Shown: positions 15,848 through 23,866, counted from the first letter of the stretch. The stretch: DNA of 64,000 bases from Paludibacteraceae bacterium (GCA_905235505.1 CAJOMJ010000018.1:1-64000); one strand, 5' to 3'. The notes: a model not told the origin generated them from the sequence alone. Program-made: numbers and translations.

Positions 15848-17339
15848 GGATGCCATGGCGTTTCTGCGAGCCGTTATAAAATTCATGGAATCTAAAGAAA
15901 CTCCGGGTTTGTATCTGGAATTTATAAACGGATTTTTAGAAAAAGCAACTATTCCAGAATTGGAAGACGATGCGTCTCCTCTTCTCCATTATGTTGTAAA
16001 TCTCATGAAAAATCCGTTTATACAAGTGATGGTTTTTACAAATCCTTTAATGGCAATAGTTTTCCGAGAAACGACAATGCGATATGTTATAGTGCGTCTA
16101 AATCAAATGAAATTTCAACGTCAATGTTCTCAGTCTGCTGCTCGGGATATAATGCAGGCATATCAATTTTCACCAAACATGCGTGGATTTGGATGGAAAA
16201 ATCTTGTCAGCAAAGTTTCTGCACAATATGCAGATTATGGTTTTAACAAGAATTTTATGGAAAATCTGCTTGATAATGGTGGTGCTCTAGAACCTCAAAA
16301 ATGGAACAAACTGATAATTGATTGGGCAACAGCATTACAACGCAAAATGACTAGCGAATACATCGATAAGGATAATAGTGTAGAGACGCGCTCTTTTAAA
16401 CCGGATGAATACGTATTTGAAAAAATAGAAAGAGACATGTCTAACTATTTGCAGAGTTCCACATTGTCAGATTATGAGGCAAATGAGATGTCCCTAAACA
16501 TTATGCATGGTATTTGGAGTAGGTCGGAATATGAAAGTTTACAACCTATCGTTCGCAGACAAAGAAACTATCCGTCTATAGTGGAAGTAGTTAATCAAAT
16601 GGGGCGTATTTCGGATGAAGAGGGAAATAGAAAGATGTTCGTTGTTTCCGGCAATACACAACGTCTTAATCATTCCTCCGGCAGTGATATAGAAGGAATT
16701 ACAACTTCGCGCCAATTAACGTGTTTACTCCCTGTGGAATTAGCATTTTATTCTGACGAACAATTATGTGATATATTTTGGCACAAATATTTGCATGGTA
16801 ACCTACAGAGTTTTCGTTATAAATCAAATATTATAAAACCGACTCATAAATTATTTTCCATGGTTCATGCAAAACCTAAAGGTCCTATGGTAGTTTGTGT
16901 TGATACATCGGGTAGTATGTCGGGTGAGCCAATGCGTATAGCACAATCATTACTAAGCCGTGTTATTTGGATGGCCAATAAGCAATTCCGCAGATGTTAT
17001 CTTATTTATTATTCTATGCATATTAAGACGATTGATATACATTTGGATAGATGGACTTTTGATGAACTAAAGTCTGTAACAACAGGTGGTACTGATGCAA
17101 CCGAAATGTTGAAAGAGGTCTATCGTCTGTTGAATACTGATGAGAATTATATGAGTGCAGATGTGTTGTGGATTTCTGACTTTTTGGTGCCAGATGTGGA
17201 TGAACAATTAATTATGCAAATGAGCGAATTTCGCAAATCAGGCACTCGCTTTTACGGTTATCAAATAGGGGTTTATGATACTTTATGGTTTTCCCGATTA
17301 GATAAAATATATAAGTGTCGGTTTTCCGAAGAAATATGA
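15816..17339 (+). CDS. viaA: VWA-domain protein, ViaA-like
   Basis: The 507-aa protein has a long helical N-terminal part and a C-terminal von Willebrand factor A domain from about residue 345. The metal-binding MIDAS motif VDTSGSMSG is intact, and the later TTGGTDATEML and WISDFLVPD blocks are conserved too. With the upstream MoxR ATPase it makes a RavA-ViaA pair. Such pairs act as chaperone or remodelling modules. Their presence in a regulon with a nuclease suggests a defense or stress role, which is inference. Confidence 0.85.
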   Translation: MEYLEKLETIEDAMAFLRAVIKFMESKETPGLYLEFINGFLEKATIPELEDDASPLLHYVVNLMKNPFIQVMVFTNPLMAIVFRETTMRYVIVRLNQMKFQRQCSQSAARDIMQAYQFSPNMRGFGWKNLVSKVSAQYADYGFNKNFMENLLDNGGALEPQKWNKLIIDWATALQRKMTSEYIDKDNSVETRSFKPDEYVFEKIERDMSNYLQSSTLSDYEANEMSLNIMHGIWSRSEYESLQPIVRRQRNYPSIVEVVNQMGRISDEEGNRKMFVVSGNTQRLNHSSGSDIEGITTSRQLTCLLPVELAFYSDEQLCDIFWHKYLHGNLQSFRYKSNIIKPTHKLFSMVHAKPKGPMVVCVDTSGSMSGEPMRIAQSLLSRVIWMANKQFRRCYLIYYSMHIKTIDIHLDRWTFDELKSVTTGGTDATEMLKEVYRLLNTDENYMSADVLWISDFLVPDVDEQLIMQMSEFRKSGTRFYGYQIGVYDTLWFSRLDKIYKCRFSEEI

Positions 17340-17366
17340 TAATGATTTTTGAAAAACATTGGCAGG

Positions 17367-17401
17367 CTGTCGGAATTCGGCAGTCTGCCTTTGTATTTTT
17401 G
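17367..17401 (+). promoter_or_regulatory. Operator/promoter module, copy 7
   Basis: CTGTCGGAATTCGGCAG, 10 bases, TATTTTTG (17394-17401). The surrounding sequence, including the outer GGCAG...CTGCC arms and the GCAGCGCAAT after the box, is the same as copy 6. One of the two is probably a recent duplicate. It begins 28 bases after the viaA stop. Confidence 0.75.
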
Positions 17402-17474
17402 CAGCGCAATCAAGCCTGCTACAGGCTTCAATAAAATTAAACAACATAAGTCAAACAATAATAGGTTTTAATTA

Positions 17475-17832
17475 ATGAAAACATTACTTTGGCTGGATGA
17501 TTGTCAAGATCCTTTTGACGGGAAGAACGATTGGTTGCGGTATTCACCCATAGGAAGAAATGTGGAGGTTGCAGACAGTGGATGAGTTTTTCTGCTATAT
17601 TGACAACTACGGTTTGCCGGATGCTGTTTGTTTTGACCATGATCTGGGAGAAGACAGTTATGATGAGCGAAATGGTTACGATTGTGCGAAATATATGGTG
17701 GACTATTGCCTGAATCATAGCTTGGATATTCCGCCATATTCTATTCAGTCATCAAATCCAGTAGGAAAAGAGAATATTAGAAAATTATTGGAGAATTATC
17801 ATAAATACTATTTCAAATACTTACACAAATGA
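17475..17832 (+). pseudogene. Cyclic-phosphate processing receiver-domain gene, frameshifted
   Basis: The first frame (ATG 17475) gives MKTLLWLDDCQDPF... and stops after 36 codons at TGA 17583. The +1 frame, open across 17560-17832, continues with QTVDEFFCYIDNYGLPD, then CFDHDLGE and SNPVGKENI. Joined, they match the small receiver-like domain (PF20274 type) linked to cyclic-nucleotide or cyclic-phosphate defense systems, including the DDxxDP and FDHDLG acidic motifs. The shift needs one extra base or two missing bases near 17555-17570. A sequencing error, a true mutation and recoding are all possible. The next gene's ATG overlaps its stop. Confidence 0.6.
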
Positions 17833-18293
17833 AAATAAAGGATTTAGTTAGTCATATAATTGTTGCAGAAGTTGATATTTTTACCGAATATCTTTCTGCA
17901 GCAGATATTGCCTTAGAGGCAGAGAATTCTCATAAAAGGCTATTATTATTGAGAATATTGTATCTTCCTCAAGAGACCATAGATGAAGCAGAAATACGTC
18001 TTAATCAAACTATACGACCGGGATATGTAATAATAGAAAAAGGTGCGGATTGGATATTGGCACTTGTAGCATTGTATGACGTTTTATCCGAAAGACTTGA
18101 TTTGAATCATAAAATGACACAAATTAGTTTTTGCATCTCAACTCAGTGTACTAGAGGCATAACAGAAGATGCTCAGAAAACTTATCAAAAGACACTTGAT
18201 ATGATTCGGAATTTTTATCGCCTCCGTTTGCAGCAAGAGTCATATCAATACTATCAGTGGTTATTAAAGAGAATTAACAACATCACACTATAA
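17829..18293 (+). CDS. Unknown 154-aa protein
   Basis: It starts within the stop of the receiver-domain gene (ATGA overlap). The sequence is mostly helical and mixed in charge (RLLLLRILYLPQETIDEAEI, then TYQKTLDMIRNFYRLRL). There is no signal, membrane span or motif I recognise. The tight coupling suggests it works with the receiver-domain product. Confidence 0.6.
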   Translation: MKIKDLVSHIIVAEVDIFTEYLSAADIALEAENSHKRLLLLRILYLPQETIDEAEIRLNQTIRPGYVIIEKGADWILALVALYDVLSERLDLNHKMTQISFCISTQCTRGITEDAQKTYQKTLDMIRNFYRLRLQQESYQYYQWLLKRINNITL

Positions 18294-18296
18294 ACT

Positions 18297-18551
18297 ATGT
18301 TTGGAAAACACAAAACTTTAGATTATCTCAGTCTCGCAAAAGAGTATGATGAACTTTTGCAGGCGCAAGAAGAGTTGCGAAAGAAATATTTATGTTGGCA
18401 ACAAACTGAAGGGGAATGGCAGATTGTTATACCAATAGAAGTATATAACCAGATGCAGAAAAACGCGCAACAGATAGAGCTTTTGCATGGTATTATGCGT
18501 AAAAACAGGCTTTTGGCGCTTAAAGTTGCCTTGCGTAAGTTGCAGAAATAG
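18297..18551 (+). CDS. Unknown 84-aa helical protein
   Basis: It begins 3 bases after the preceding stop. The first half is predicted coiled-coil (LAKEYDELLQAQEELRKKYL), and the C-terminus is basic (KNRLLALKVALRKLQK). I recognise no family. It is the third gene of the receiver-domain unit. Confidence 0.55.
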   Translation: MFGKHKTLDYLSLAKEYDELLQAQEELRKKYLCWQQTEGEWQIVIPIEVYNQMQKNAQQIELLHGIMRKNRLLALKVALRKLQK

Positions 18552-18577
18552 AGGGTGTTATGAAATGTATGCCAAAT

Positions 18578-18698
18578 TTTGGCGTTTTACTAGGGTTTAA
18601 ATACCTTAGGGTGTTTAGATTTTTTTCTAAACACTTTCATTGAGTATTTCAGGCATATTTTTAAAAATAAAACCTTAACTTTGTTGCTTAGGCTGCCG
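18578..18698. repeat. 121-bp direct repeat, copy A
   Basis: It is nearly identical to 20996-21116, with a few single-base differences and two small compensating indels. The repeat ends inside the shared operator and contains an AT-rich hairpin and a TAACTTTG box (18676-18683). The second copy also ends at an operator, so this looks like a duplicated terminator-promoter cassette. Confidence 0.85.
18611..18634. terminator. Hairpin in repeat copy A
   Basis: GTGTTTAG and CTAAACAC form a perfect 8-bp stem around an AT loop. It lies 60 bases past the last gene of the receiver unit. There is no long U-run after it, so it may be a weak terminator. Confidence 0.45.
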
Positions 18699-18727
18699 CA
18701 ATTCGGCACTCTCAAGTGATATCTTTG
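18693..18727 (+). promoter_or_regulatory. Operator/promoter module, copy 8
   Basis: CTGCCGCAATTCGGCAC, 10 bases, TATCTTTG (18720-18727). A second box TAACTTTG (18676-18683) lies just upstream and could give an operator-independent start. It drives the exonuclease and DUF262 genes. Confidence 0.7.
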
Positions 18728-18752
18728 CAGCGCAAAATAAAAACAACAACTT

Positions 18753-19274
18753 ATGAAAGACTTCGTAGCAATAGATTTTGAGACTGCAAATTTTGAGCAA
18801 TCGAGTATATGCTCTATGGGGATTGTCATCGTCAAAGATGGTGAATTGGTGGATAATTTTTATTCGCTCGTGCGCCCGATACCGAACTATTATAATGAGA
18901 CATGTAGTTCTGTAAACGGCATGTGCTATGATGATACTTGTGCAGAACGCGAGTTCCCTGAAGTTTGGGCAGAAGCGCAGCGGAAGATTCACGAGTACTT
19001 CCCCTCCTATATTGAAGATGGCGAAGTGCCCTTTGTGGCGCACAACGCAGGATTCGACAGGAGCTGCCTTAGTGCGGCTTATGCGACTTTCGACTTATCC
19101 TATCCATGCTTCCATTTTATGGACACATGCTCCACCGCGCGTCGCGCATTGCCCGGCTTGCGCGACTACCAACTGCAAACGGTATCTGCGGCCTGCGGAT
19201 ATGACTTAGAGAATCACCATCACGCCCTCGCCGACGCCGAAGCCTGCGCGTGGATAGCAAGAGAAATATTGTAA
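18753..19274 (+). CDS. DEDDh-type 3'-5' exonuclease
   Basis: It is an exonuclease domain of the DnaQ/RNase T type that fills the whole 173 aa. The metal ligands are visible: Asp8 and Glu10 in AIDFETAN, Asp in HNAGFDRSCL, and the final His and Asp in HHHALADAEAC. There is no other domain, so it is a stand-alone nuclease rather than a polymerase subunit. It is co-transcribed with a GmrSD-like nuclease. A role in degrading cut foreign DNA is plausible but inferred. Confidence 0.85.
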   Translation: MKDFVAIDFETANFEQSSICSMGIVIVKDGELVDNFYSLVRPIPNYYNETCSSVNGMCYDDTCAEREFPEVWAEAQRKIHEYFPSYIEDGEVPFVAHNAGFDRSCLSAAYATFDLSYPCFHFMDTCSTARRALPGLRDYQLQTVSAACGYDLENHHHALADAEACAWIAREIL

Positions 19275-19292
19275 AATTATATATATTCAAAT

Positions 19293-20984
19293 ATGGAAGC
19301 TTCTACAACAATTTTAGGAATGACTGGAGGCAATATTATTCTTGTCCCCGACTATCAACGTGCCTATTCTTGGGATACTAGTGAAGATAAATCTTCTTCC
19401 AAGAAGCAAGTTAATACCTTCTTAGAAGATTTGGAGGATTATCTTCATAGTGAGGTTACTACTCCTTATTATTTTGGTCATTTTTTGTTCGAACGACTTG
19501 CAGATAACAAATATGCTATCATTGATGGTCAACAACGCTTAACTACAATTACTATTTTTATTTCTGCGTTATTTGCTTCTATTGCTAAAGTACGGACTTG
19601 TAACGAGCCCGAAGAAATCATATATGAGGATATGATTAAGCGGAAAAGCCAATACAAGTTTTCTACTGTTCCATATGACGATCAGTTGTTTAGAGATTAT
19701 GTAATAGATCATATCAAGACAGATCATTATGGTATAGACACTACATCTGGTCAACGTATTGTTGATGCATATGATTATTTTGCCAAGAAAATTGATTTGA
19801 TGCCATTAGAGAAACGTGAGGCTCTTTTGGACGCTGTAGTAAATGCGGCTTGTACTACTCATATTGTCAACGGAGAAGCAGAGGCTATACAGATGTTTAT
19901 TTTCCAGAATAATCGCGGTAAAAAGCCTTCGCATTTGGAGATTATCAAAGCTCAATTCATGTACCACATCCATATCTATGGCGGAGAAGAAACGGATTCA
20001 ATGCTTCAAGAAGTCAAAAGCCGCTTCGAGCATATTTATCGTTCGATATCTTCCATAGAGAATTTTGTCAATGAAGATGATGTTCTTAACTATACATTAA
20101 AGGTCTATTTCAATTCTCTATGGGAATCGGAACCTTTAGTGAAGGTAAATGAAGAATTAGCAAAAGATTCTCAGTTGGAGTTCATCAGGAACTTCACATT
20201 ATCTCTTGAGCGGAGTTTTAATAATCTTGCTCGTTTGAATGACGACAAAAAAAGAGACGTAAATATTGAGGCCTCGTTACTATGTGGGCGGTACGATATT
20301 ATACTCCCATTCTATATAAAAGCATATACCAATGGCATGTCATTCAAAGATATCTGTCGAATGGCAAAATCCTTGGGGGATATCTTATTTAGAGATATGG
20401 TGGTAAAAACAAGGGCAGATTTACGTTCGCGTATAAATGAGCTATTCAAGAGATTAGGTGTTTCCGTGGATAAAATTATTAGTCGGATTGATTATATGAA
20501 GCACACATCTGATTGGTGGTGGGCATATTGGAATGATGAGGCTCTAAAAAATGCCATCGAAGAAAATTGGACATCAAGTTATCATGGAATAGCTAAAATT
20601 CTACTTTGGAAATACGAGAACTACCTTATTGAACACGAAGGGAAAGGAGGATATTTGCCGATTAGTTATCGCAGTATTGTAAAACCCCATTTGGAGCATA
20701 TTGCTCCACAAACAGAAAATGAGCAGGTTGCAAGTGGCTATGATACTTATGATGAGGATTTTCGTGAACATTCATTGTTGTGCTTAGGTAATTTCTTATT
20801 ACTTTCTGCTCCTCACAACGAATCGATTGGAAACAAACCATTTGAAGTAAAAAGAAATTCATATAACCAACTCAAACAACAACGCGAGGTGCAGCAAATG
20901 ACTGAAATTGACTGCACATGGGATAGAGAGAAAATAAAGAAAAGAAAAGAGAAAATCATATCGTTTGTATTAGAGAATTTATAA
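19293..20984 (+). CDS. DUF262/DUF1524 (GmrSD-like) endonuclease
   Basis: The N-terminal DUF262 domain has VPDYQRAYSW (18-27) and the DGQQRLTT motif (78-85) used for nucleotide hydrolysis. The C-terminal DUF1524 domain has an HNH-type block, LEHIAPQ, followed by GNFLLLSAPHN and an NxPFEVK tail. Together these are the GmrS and GmrD parts of type IV restriction enzymes, which cut modified phage DNA, in one 563-aa chain. Substrate preference cannot be read from sequence. The start is 18 bases after the exonuclease. Confidence 0.8.
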   Translation: MEASTTILGMTGGNIILVPDYQRAYSWDTSEDKSSSKKQVNTFLEDLEDYLHSEVTTPYYFGHFLFERLADNKYAIIDGQQRLTTITIFISALFASIAKVRTCNEPEEIIYEDMIKRKSQYKFSTVPYDDQLFRDYVIDHIKTDHYGIDTTSGQRIVDAYDYFAKKIDLMPLEKREALLDAVVNAACTTHIVNGEAEAIQMFIFQNNRGKKPSHLEIIKAQFMYHIHIYGGEETDSMLQEVKSRFEHIYRSISSIENFVNEDDVLNYTLKVYFNSLWESEPLVKVNEELAKDSQLEFIRNFTLSLERSFNNLARLNDDKKRDVNIEASLLCGRYDIILPFYIKAYTNGMSFKDICRMAKSLGDILFRDMVVKTRADLRSRINELFKRLGVSVDKIISRIDYMKHTSDWWWAYWNDEALKNAIEENWTSSYHGIAKILLWKYENYLIEHEGKGGYLPISYRSIVKPHLEHIAPQTENEQVASGYDTYDEDFREHSLLCLGNFLLLSAPHNESIGNKPFEVKRNSYNQLKQQREVQQMTEIDCTWDREKIKKRKEKIISFVLENL

Positions 20985-20995
20985 TTATTGACCCA

Positions 20996-21116
20996 TTTGG
21001 CGTTTTTACTAGGGTTTAAATACCTTAGGGTGTTTAGATTTTTTTCTAAACACTTTCATTGAGTATTTCAGGCATATTTAAAAAAATAAACCTTAACTTT
21101 GTTGCTTAGGCTGCCG
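20996..21116. repeat. 121-bp direct repeat, copy B
   Basis: This is the partner of the repeat at 18578-18698. The two copies bracket the exonuclease/DUF262 unit, so recombination between them would delete exactly those two genes. Confidence 0.85.
21030..21053. terminator. Hairpin in repeat copy B
   Basis: It is the same 8-bp GTGTTTAG/CTAAACAC stem as in copy A, 45 bases past the DUF262 gene. Confidence 0.45.
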
Positions 21117-21145
21117 AGATTTGGCACCCGAGAGTAGTATCTTTG
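21111..21145 (+). promoter_or_regulatory. Operator/promoter module, copy 9
   Basis: CTGCCGAGATTTGGCAC, 10 bases, TATCTTTG (21138-21145). The palindrome is degraded, with mismatches in both arms. TAACTTTG at 21094-21101 is an alternative box carried by the repeat. It drives the long WG-repeat gene. Confidence 0.65.
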
Positions 21146-21219
21146 CGGCGCAATCCGAAACAGGATTGCGTCGCATTAAAATGAAATAACAATATCAACC
21201 TTATAAAATTAACACGCGT

Positions 21220-22371
21220 ATGAACGTAAAAGACATCAAAAATCTCAAGAGTATTAATGCCTTCAATGGCGAGTTTGCAATCTTTACTGAAGTTTCTTCG
21301 AGACAAGGGCTAATCAATCGTCAAGGAGAAATTTTGCTCCCGGCAGGAGAGGCAGAAGACAAACGCATAACTCATATATGCGACGATTTGTTCAAAGTGG
21401 AGCATTTCAATCAACTTGACGAATACACGATAGAAATGGAACTGGATTTTGTTTTTGATGCAAAAAAGCAAGAACGCTTGGAGCAGAAAATAGTATGCAA
21501 ATTGCAAAGTGGCGACTATGTAGTTCAATCGGAAAACAAAAACTCAAACAATGAATATTGCTACGGATTGATTGATGCAAATTTCAACAAAGTGATTCCG
21601 GCAGAATATAACGGAATAATGGTTTGGAAAGATAAAGTTATCGTAACAAAGAATGGCAAGAAGCAGATAATCGACAGAAAAGGGGAATCGGTATCTCCGT
21701 TGATCTTCGATAGTTGTGTTTTAAAGAACTGGGATGCACCAGAGATGAGTATTGCTATCGACGGCGAATGGTTTCTCATAAACGACAAAGGTCAGCGCCT
21801 TACTAATGGCAAATATGAGTATATTGAACCTTTTAATTCTGCCGGATATACAATAGTCCAATTAAACGGCAGAATTTGCATTATCGACAAACAAGAGAAT
21901 CTCGTATTAAGCACCGATTTCACTGAATTGCAAAACAACATTTTCTACAACAAGTTTCTTACAGGTGACAAATTTGCATTTGTGGAAAATGACAGATGTG
22001 GAATAATGGATATTCGAGGCAATGTTTTGCTTCCTGCAGAATACAAACACATAAAACTATATGAGTCAGACGTAAAACGTGTTGTTGTGGTTGATCAATT
22101 CGGCAGGCAAGGTGTGATCGATACAGATTGCAATATCGTGATCCCGTGTCAATACAAGTTGATCATTTATCGTCCTCAGCTTGAAGTATTCAAGGTGAGA
22201 AATCAGGAAAACAAGTTTGGTTTGTTGGACGAAAATGGCAATGAGATACTGCCAACTGAATACGATCACATCAATATCGGAAACACATATGGTCTTGATG
22301 AGATCGCGGTAACAAAAGATGGTGAATGCTATTTCGTAAACAGCCAAAACAAGCGAGTGAAGGTATTCTAA
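21220..22371 (+). CDS. WG-repeat protein (long paralog)
   Basis: The 383-aa protein is built of about seven WG-type repeats (QGLINRQGEILLPA, CYGLIDANFNKVIPAEYNGI, GIMDIRGNVLLPAEYKHI, KFGLLDENGNEILPTEYDHI). Its first 50 and last 80 residues parallel the 190-aa paralog at 12406-12978, so the short one may be an internal-deletion derivative or the long one an expansion. There is no export signal. It ends the operator-controlled series. Confidence 0.75.
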   Translation: MNVKDIKNLKSINAFNGEFAIFTEVSSRQGLINRQGEILLPAGEAEDKRITHICDDLFKVEHFNQLDEYTIEMELDFVFDAKKQERLEQKIVCKLQSGDYVVQSENKNSNNEYCYGLIDANFNKVIPAEYNGIMVWKDKVIVTKNGKKQIIDRKGESVSPLIFDSCVLKNWDAPEMSIAIDGEWFLINDKGQRLTNGKYEYIEPFNSAGYTIVQLNGRICIIDKQENLVLSTDFTELQNNIFYNKFLTGDKFAFVENDRCGIMDIRGNVLLPAEYKHIKLYESDVKRVVVVDQFGRQGVIDTDCNIVIPCQYKLIIYRPQLEVFKVRNQENKFGLLDENGNEILPTEYDHINIGNTYGLDEIAVTKDGECYFVNSQNKRVKVF

Positions 22372-22380
22372 CACATAAAT

Positions 22381-22412
22381 AGCCTCGGTAGAAAACCGAG
22401 GCTATTTTTTTT
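22381..22412 (+). terminator. Intrinsic terminator after the last island unit
   Basis: AGCCTCGGT and ACCGAGGCT pair as a 9-bp stem around AGAAA, followed by ATTTTTTTT. It lies 9 bases past the WG-repeat stop. Confidence 0.9.
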
Positions 22413-22518
22413 GCAAAACCGAAAGCAAATCGTCCAAAGTGCAATACAAAAATAATGACTACTATTAGGTATTAACTATTTATTTCTCTCCTGCCATACC
22501 CATTGCGAGGACTGAAAA

Positions 22519-22818
22519 ATGCATGCCGTGTACAGGAGAGGAGTGAGCAGATTGATGCAACTACGCATGGTAGAGCCCGTCGTGATGACGTTGTTTACTG
22601 GACACAGCTTACTTGGGTCTACAAACGCTTCAGGAAGAGAATTTTGTGACTGTCTTTTTCTACTGAACGACTATCTCATCATGATACGCAATTATGCCAA
22701 GAAACCTTCTGGCCTCTTCGCGAGGATGGCTGCTAAGATAGCGGCATTCACCATGTTGCAGTATTCCAATCTTCTCAATCATAGGCGCATAGGGCAAGTT
22801 AAGTATGCATTATTATAA
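22519..22818 (+). pseudogene. IS982-family transposase remnant
   Basis: The end of this frame (IMIRNYAKKPSGLF, MAAKIAAFTMLQY, GQVKYALL) resembles the C-terminus of IS982 transposases in Bacteroidetes. Upstream sequence has the expected KRI...F.QL region only in pieces across frames, so the gene is decayed and lacks its N-terminal half. No intact terminal repeats were seen. It marks the right side of the island. Confidence 0.55.
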
Positions 22819-22839
22819 TTCAACCAACAGATTAATTAT

Positions 22840-22873
22840 AATAATAGAGACCGATGATTCGGTCTCTATTATT
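22840..22873. terminator. Bidirectional hairpin terminator before mdh
   Basis: AATAATAGAGACCGA and its exact complement form a 15-bp stem with loop TGAT. The A/T-rich outer part can supply a U-tract in either direction. It separates the island from the convergent mdh gene. Confidence 0.8.
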
Positions 22874-22924
22874 TATGTTGTCTCTAGAGAGATTCCTTAA
22901 TTCAACAATGGGGAGAATCATCTA

Positions 22925-23866
22925 TTAGAGTACGTTGAGGTCCTTAAGTACGGCGGTTGTCTTGCGTACAGCAGCCTCTGATGCTTTCAGTTTCTCGCGC
23001 TCGGCGTCAGAGATGTTGAGTTCAAGAATCTTCTCGATACCATTCTTGCCGATGATGCAAGGTACACCGATGGTGATATCGTGCATGCCGTACTCGCCTT
23101 CAAGAGCAGCGGAGCAAGGAATCATCTTCTTCTGGTCTTTGATGATAGCCTCTGCTACAGATGATGCAGCAGCACCGGGAGCCATCCATGCACTGGTGCC
23201 GAGCAGGCCTGTAAGTGTGGCACCGCCAACCATAGTGTTCTTTACAACTTGCTCAATCTCTTCGTCGCTCAGGAACTCACTTACGTTGATGCCTTTGTAA
23301 GTGGTGTATGAGGTAAGAGGAATCATAGTGGTGTCACCATGACCGCCTATTACGAAGCCGTCAACATCGTTAGCATTGCAGTGGAGAGCTTGGCTCAGGA
23401 AATATTTCAGACGAGCCGAGTCCAGAGCACCACCCATACCGATGACACGGTTGCGAGGCAGGCCCAGTGCGTGCAGTGTAAGATATGCCATTGTGTCCAT
23501 AGGGTTGCTGACAACGATAAGAATAGCATCAGGTGAGTATTTAAGTACTTGAGTGGCAACGCTCTTTACTATACCTGCGTTTACACCTATGAGTTCCTCG
23601 CGTGTCATACCCGGCTTACGGGGAATACCTGAGGTTATAATAACTACGTTGGAGCCTGCAGTTTGGCTGTAGTCGTTAGTTACACCCTTAACTACGGTAT
23701 CAAAGCCCATCAGTTGGGCTGTTTGCATAATGTCCATAGCCTTGCCTTCTGCAAGACCTTCCTTGATGTCGATAAGACATACTTCGTTGGCTACTTCGTT
23801 CACTGCCAACACGTTCGCGCACGTAGCACCTACGTTACCTGCGCCTACAACGGTTACTTTTGACAT
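22925..23866 (-). CDS. mdh: Malate dehydrogenase
   Basis: It is an NAD-dependent malate dehydrogenase of the LDH-like type, 313 aa. Visible motifs are the nucleotide-binding GAGNVG (residues 8-13), the substrate loop IPRKPGMTREEL, the SNPMD segment and catalytic GGHGDTT. It interconverts malate and oxaloacetate in the branched or reductive TCA route used by Bacteroidales. It is a single gene with its own promoter. Confidence 0.95.
   Translation of the reverse strand: MSKVTVVGAGNVGATCANVLAVNEVANEVCLIDIKEGLAEGKAMDIMQTAQLMGFDTVVKGVTNDYSQTAGSNVVIITSGIPRKPGMTREELIGVNAGIVKSVATQVLKYSPDAILIVVSNPMDTMAYLTLHALGLPRNRVIGMGGALDSARLKYFLSQALHCNANDVDGFVIGGHGDTTMIPLTSYTTYKGINVSEFLSDEEIEQVVKNTMVGGATLTGLLGTSAWMAPGAAASSVAEAIIKDQKKMIPCSAALEGEYGMHDITIGVPCIIGKNGIEKILELNISDAEREKLKASEAAVRKTTAVLKDLNVL

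Noticed and set aside
17475..18551. Two-component response regulator operon
   Set aside because: The domain is small, lacks the usual receiver layout and has the FDHDLG motif of cyclic-phosphate-type receivers. No histidine kinase is nearby.
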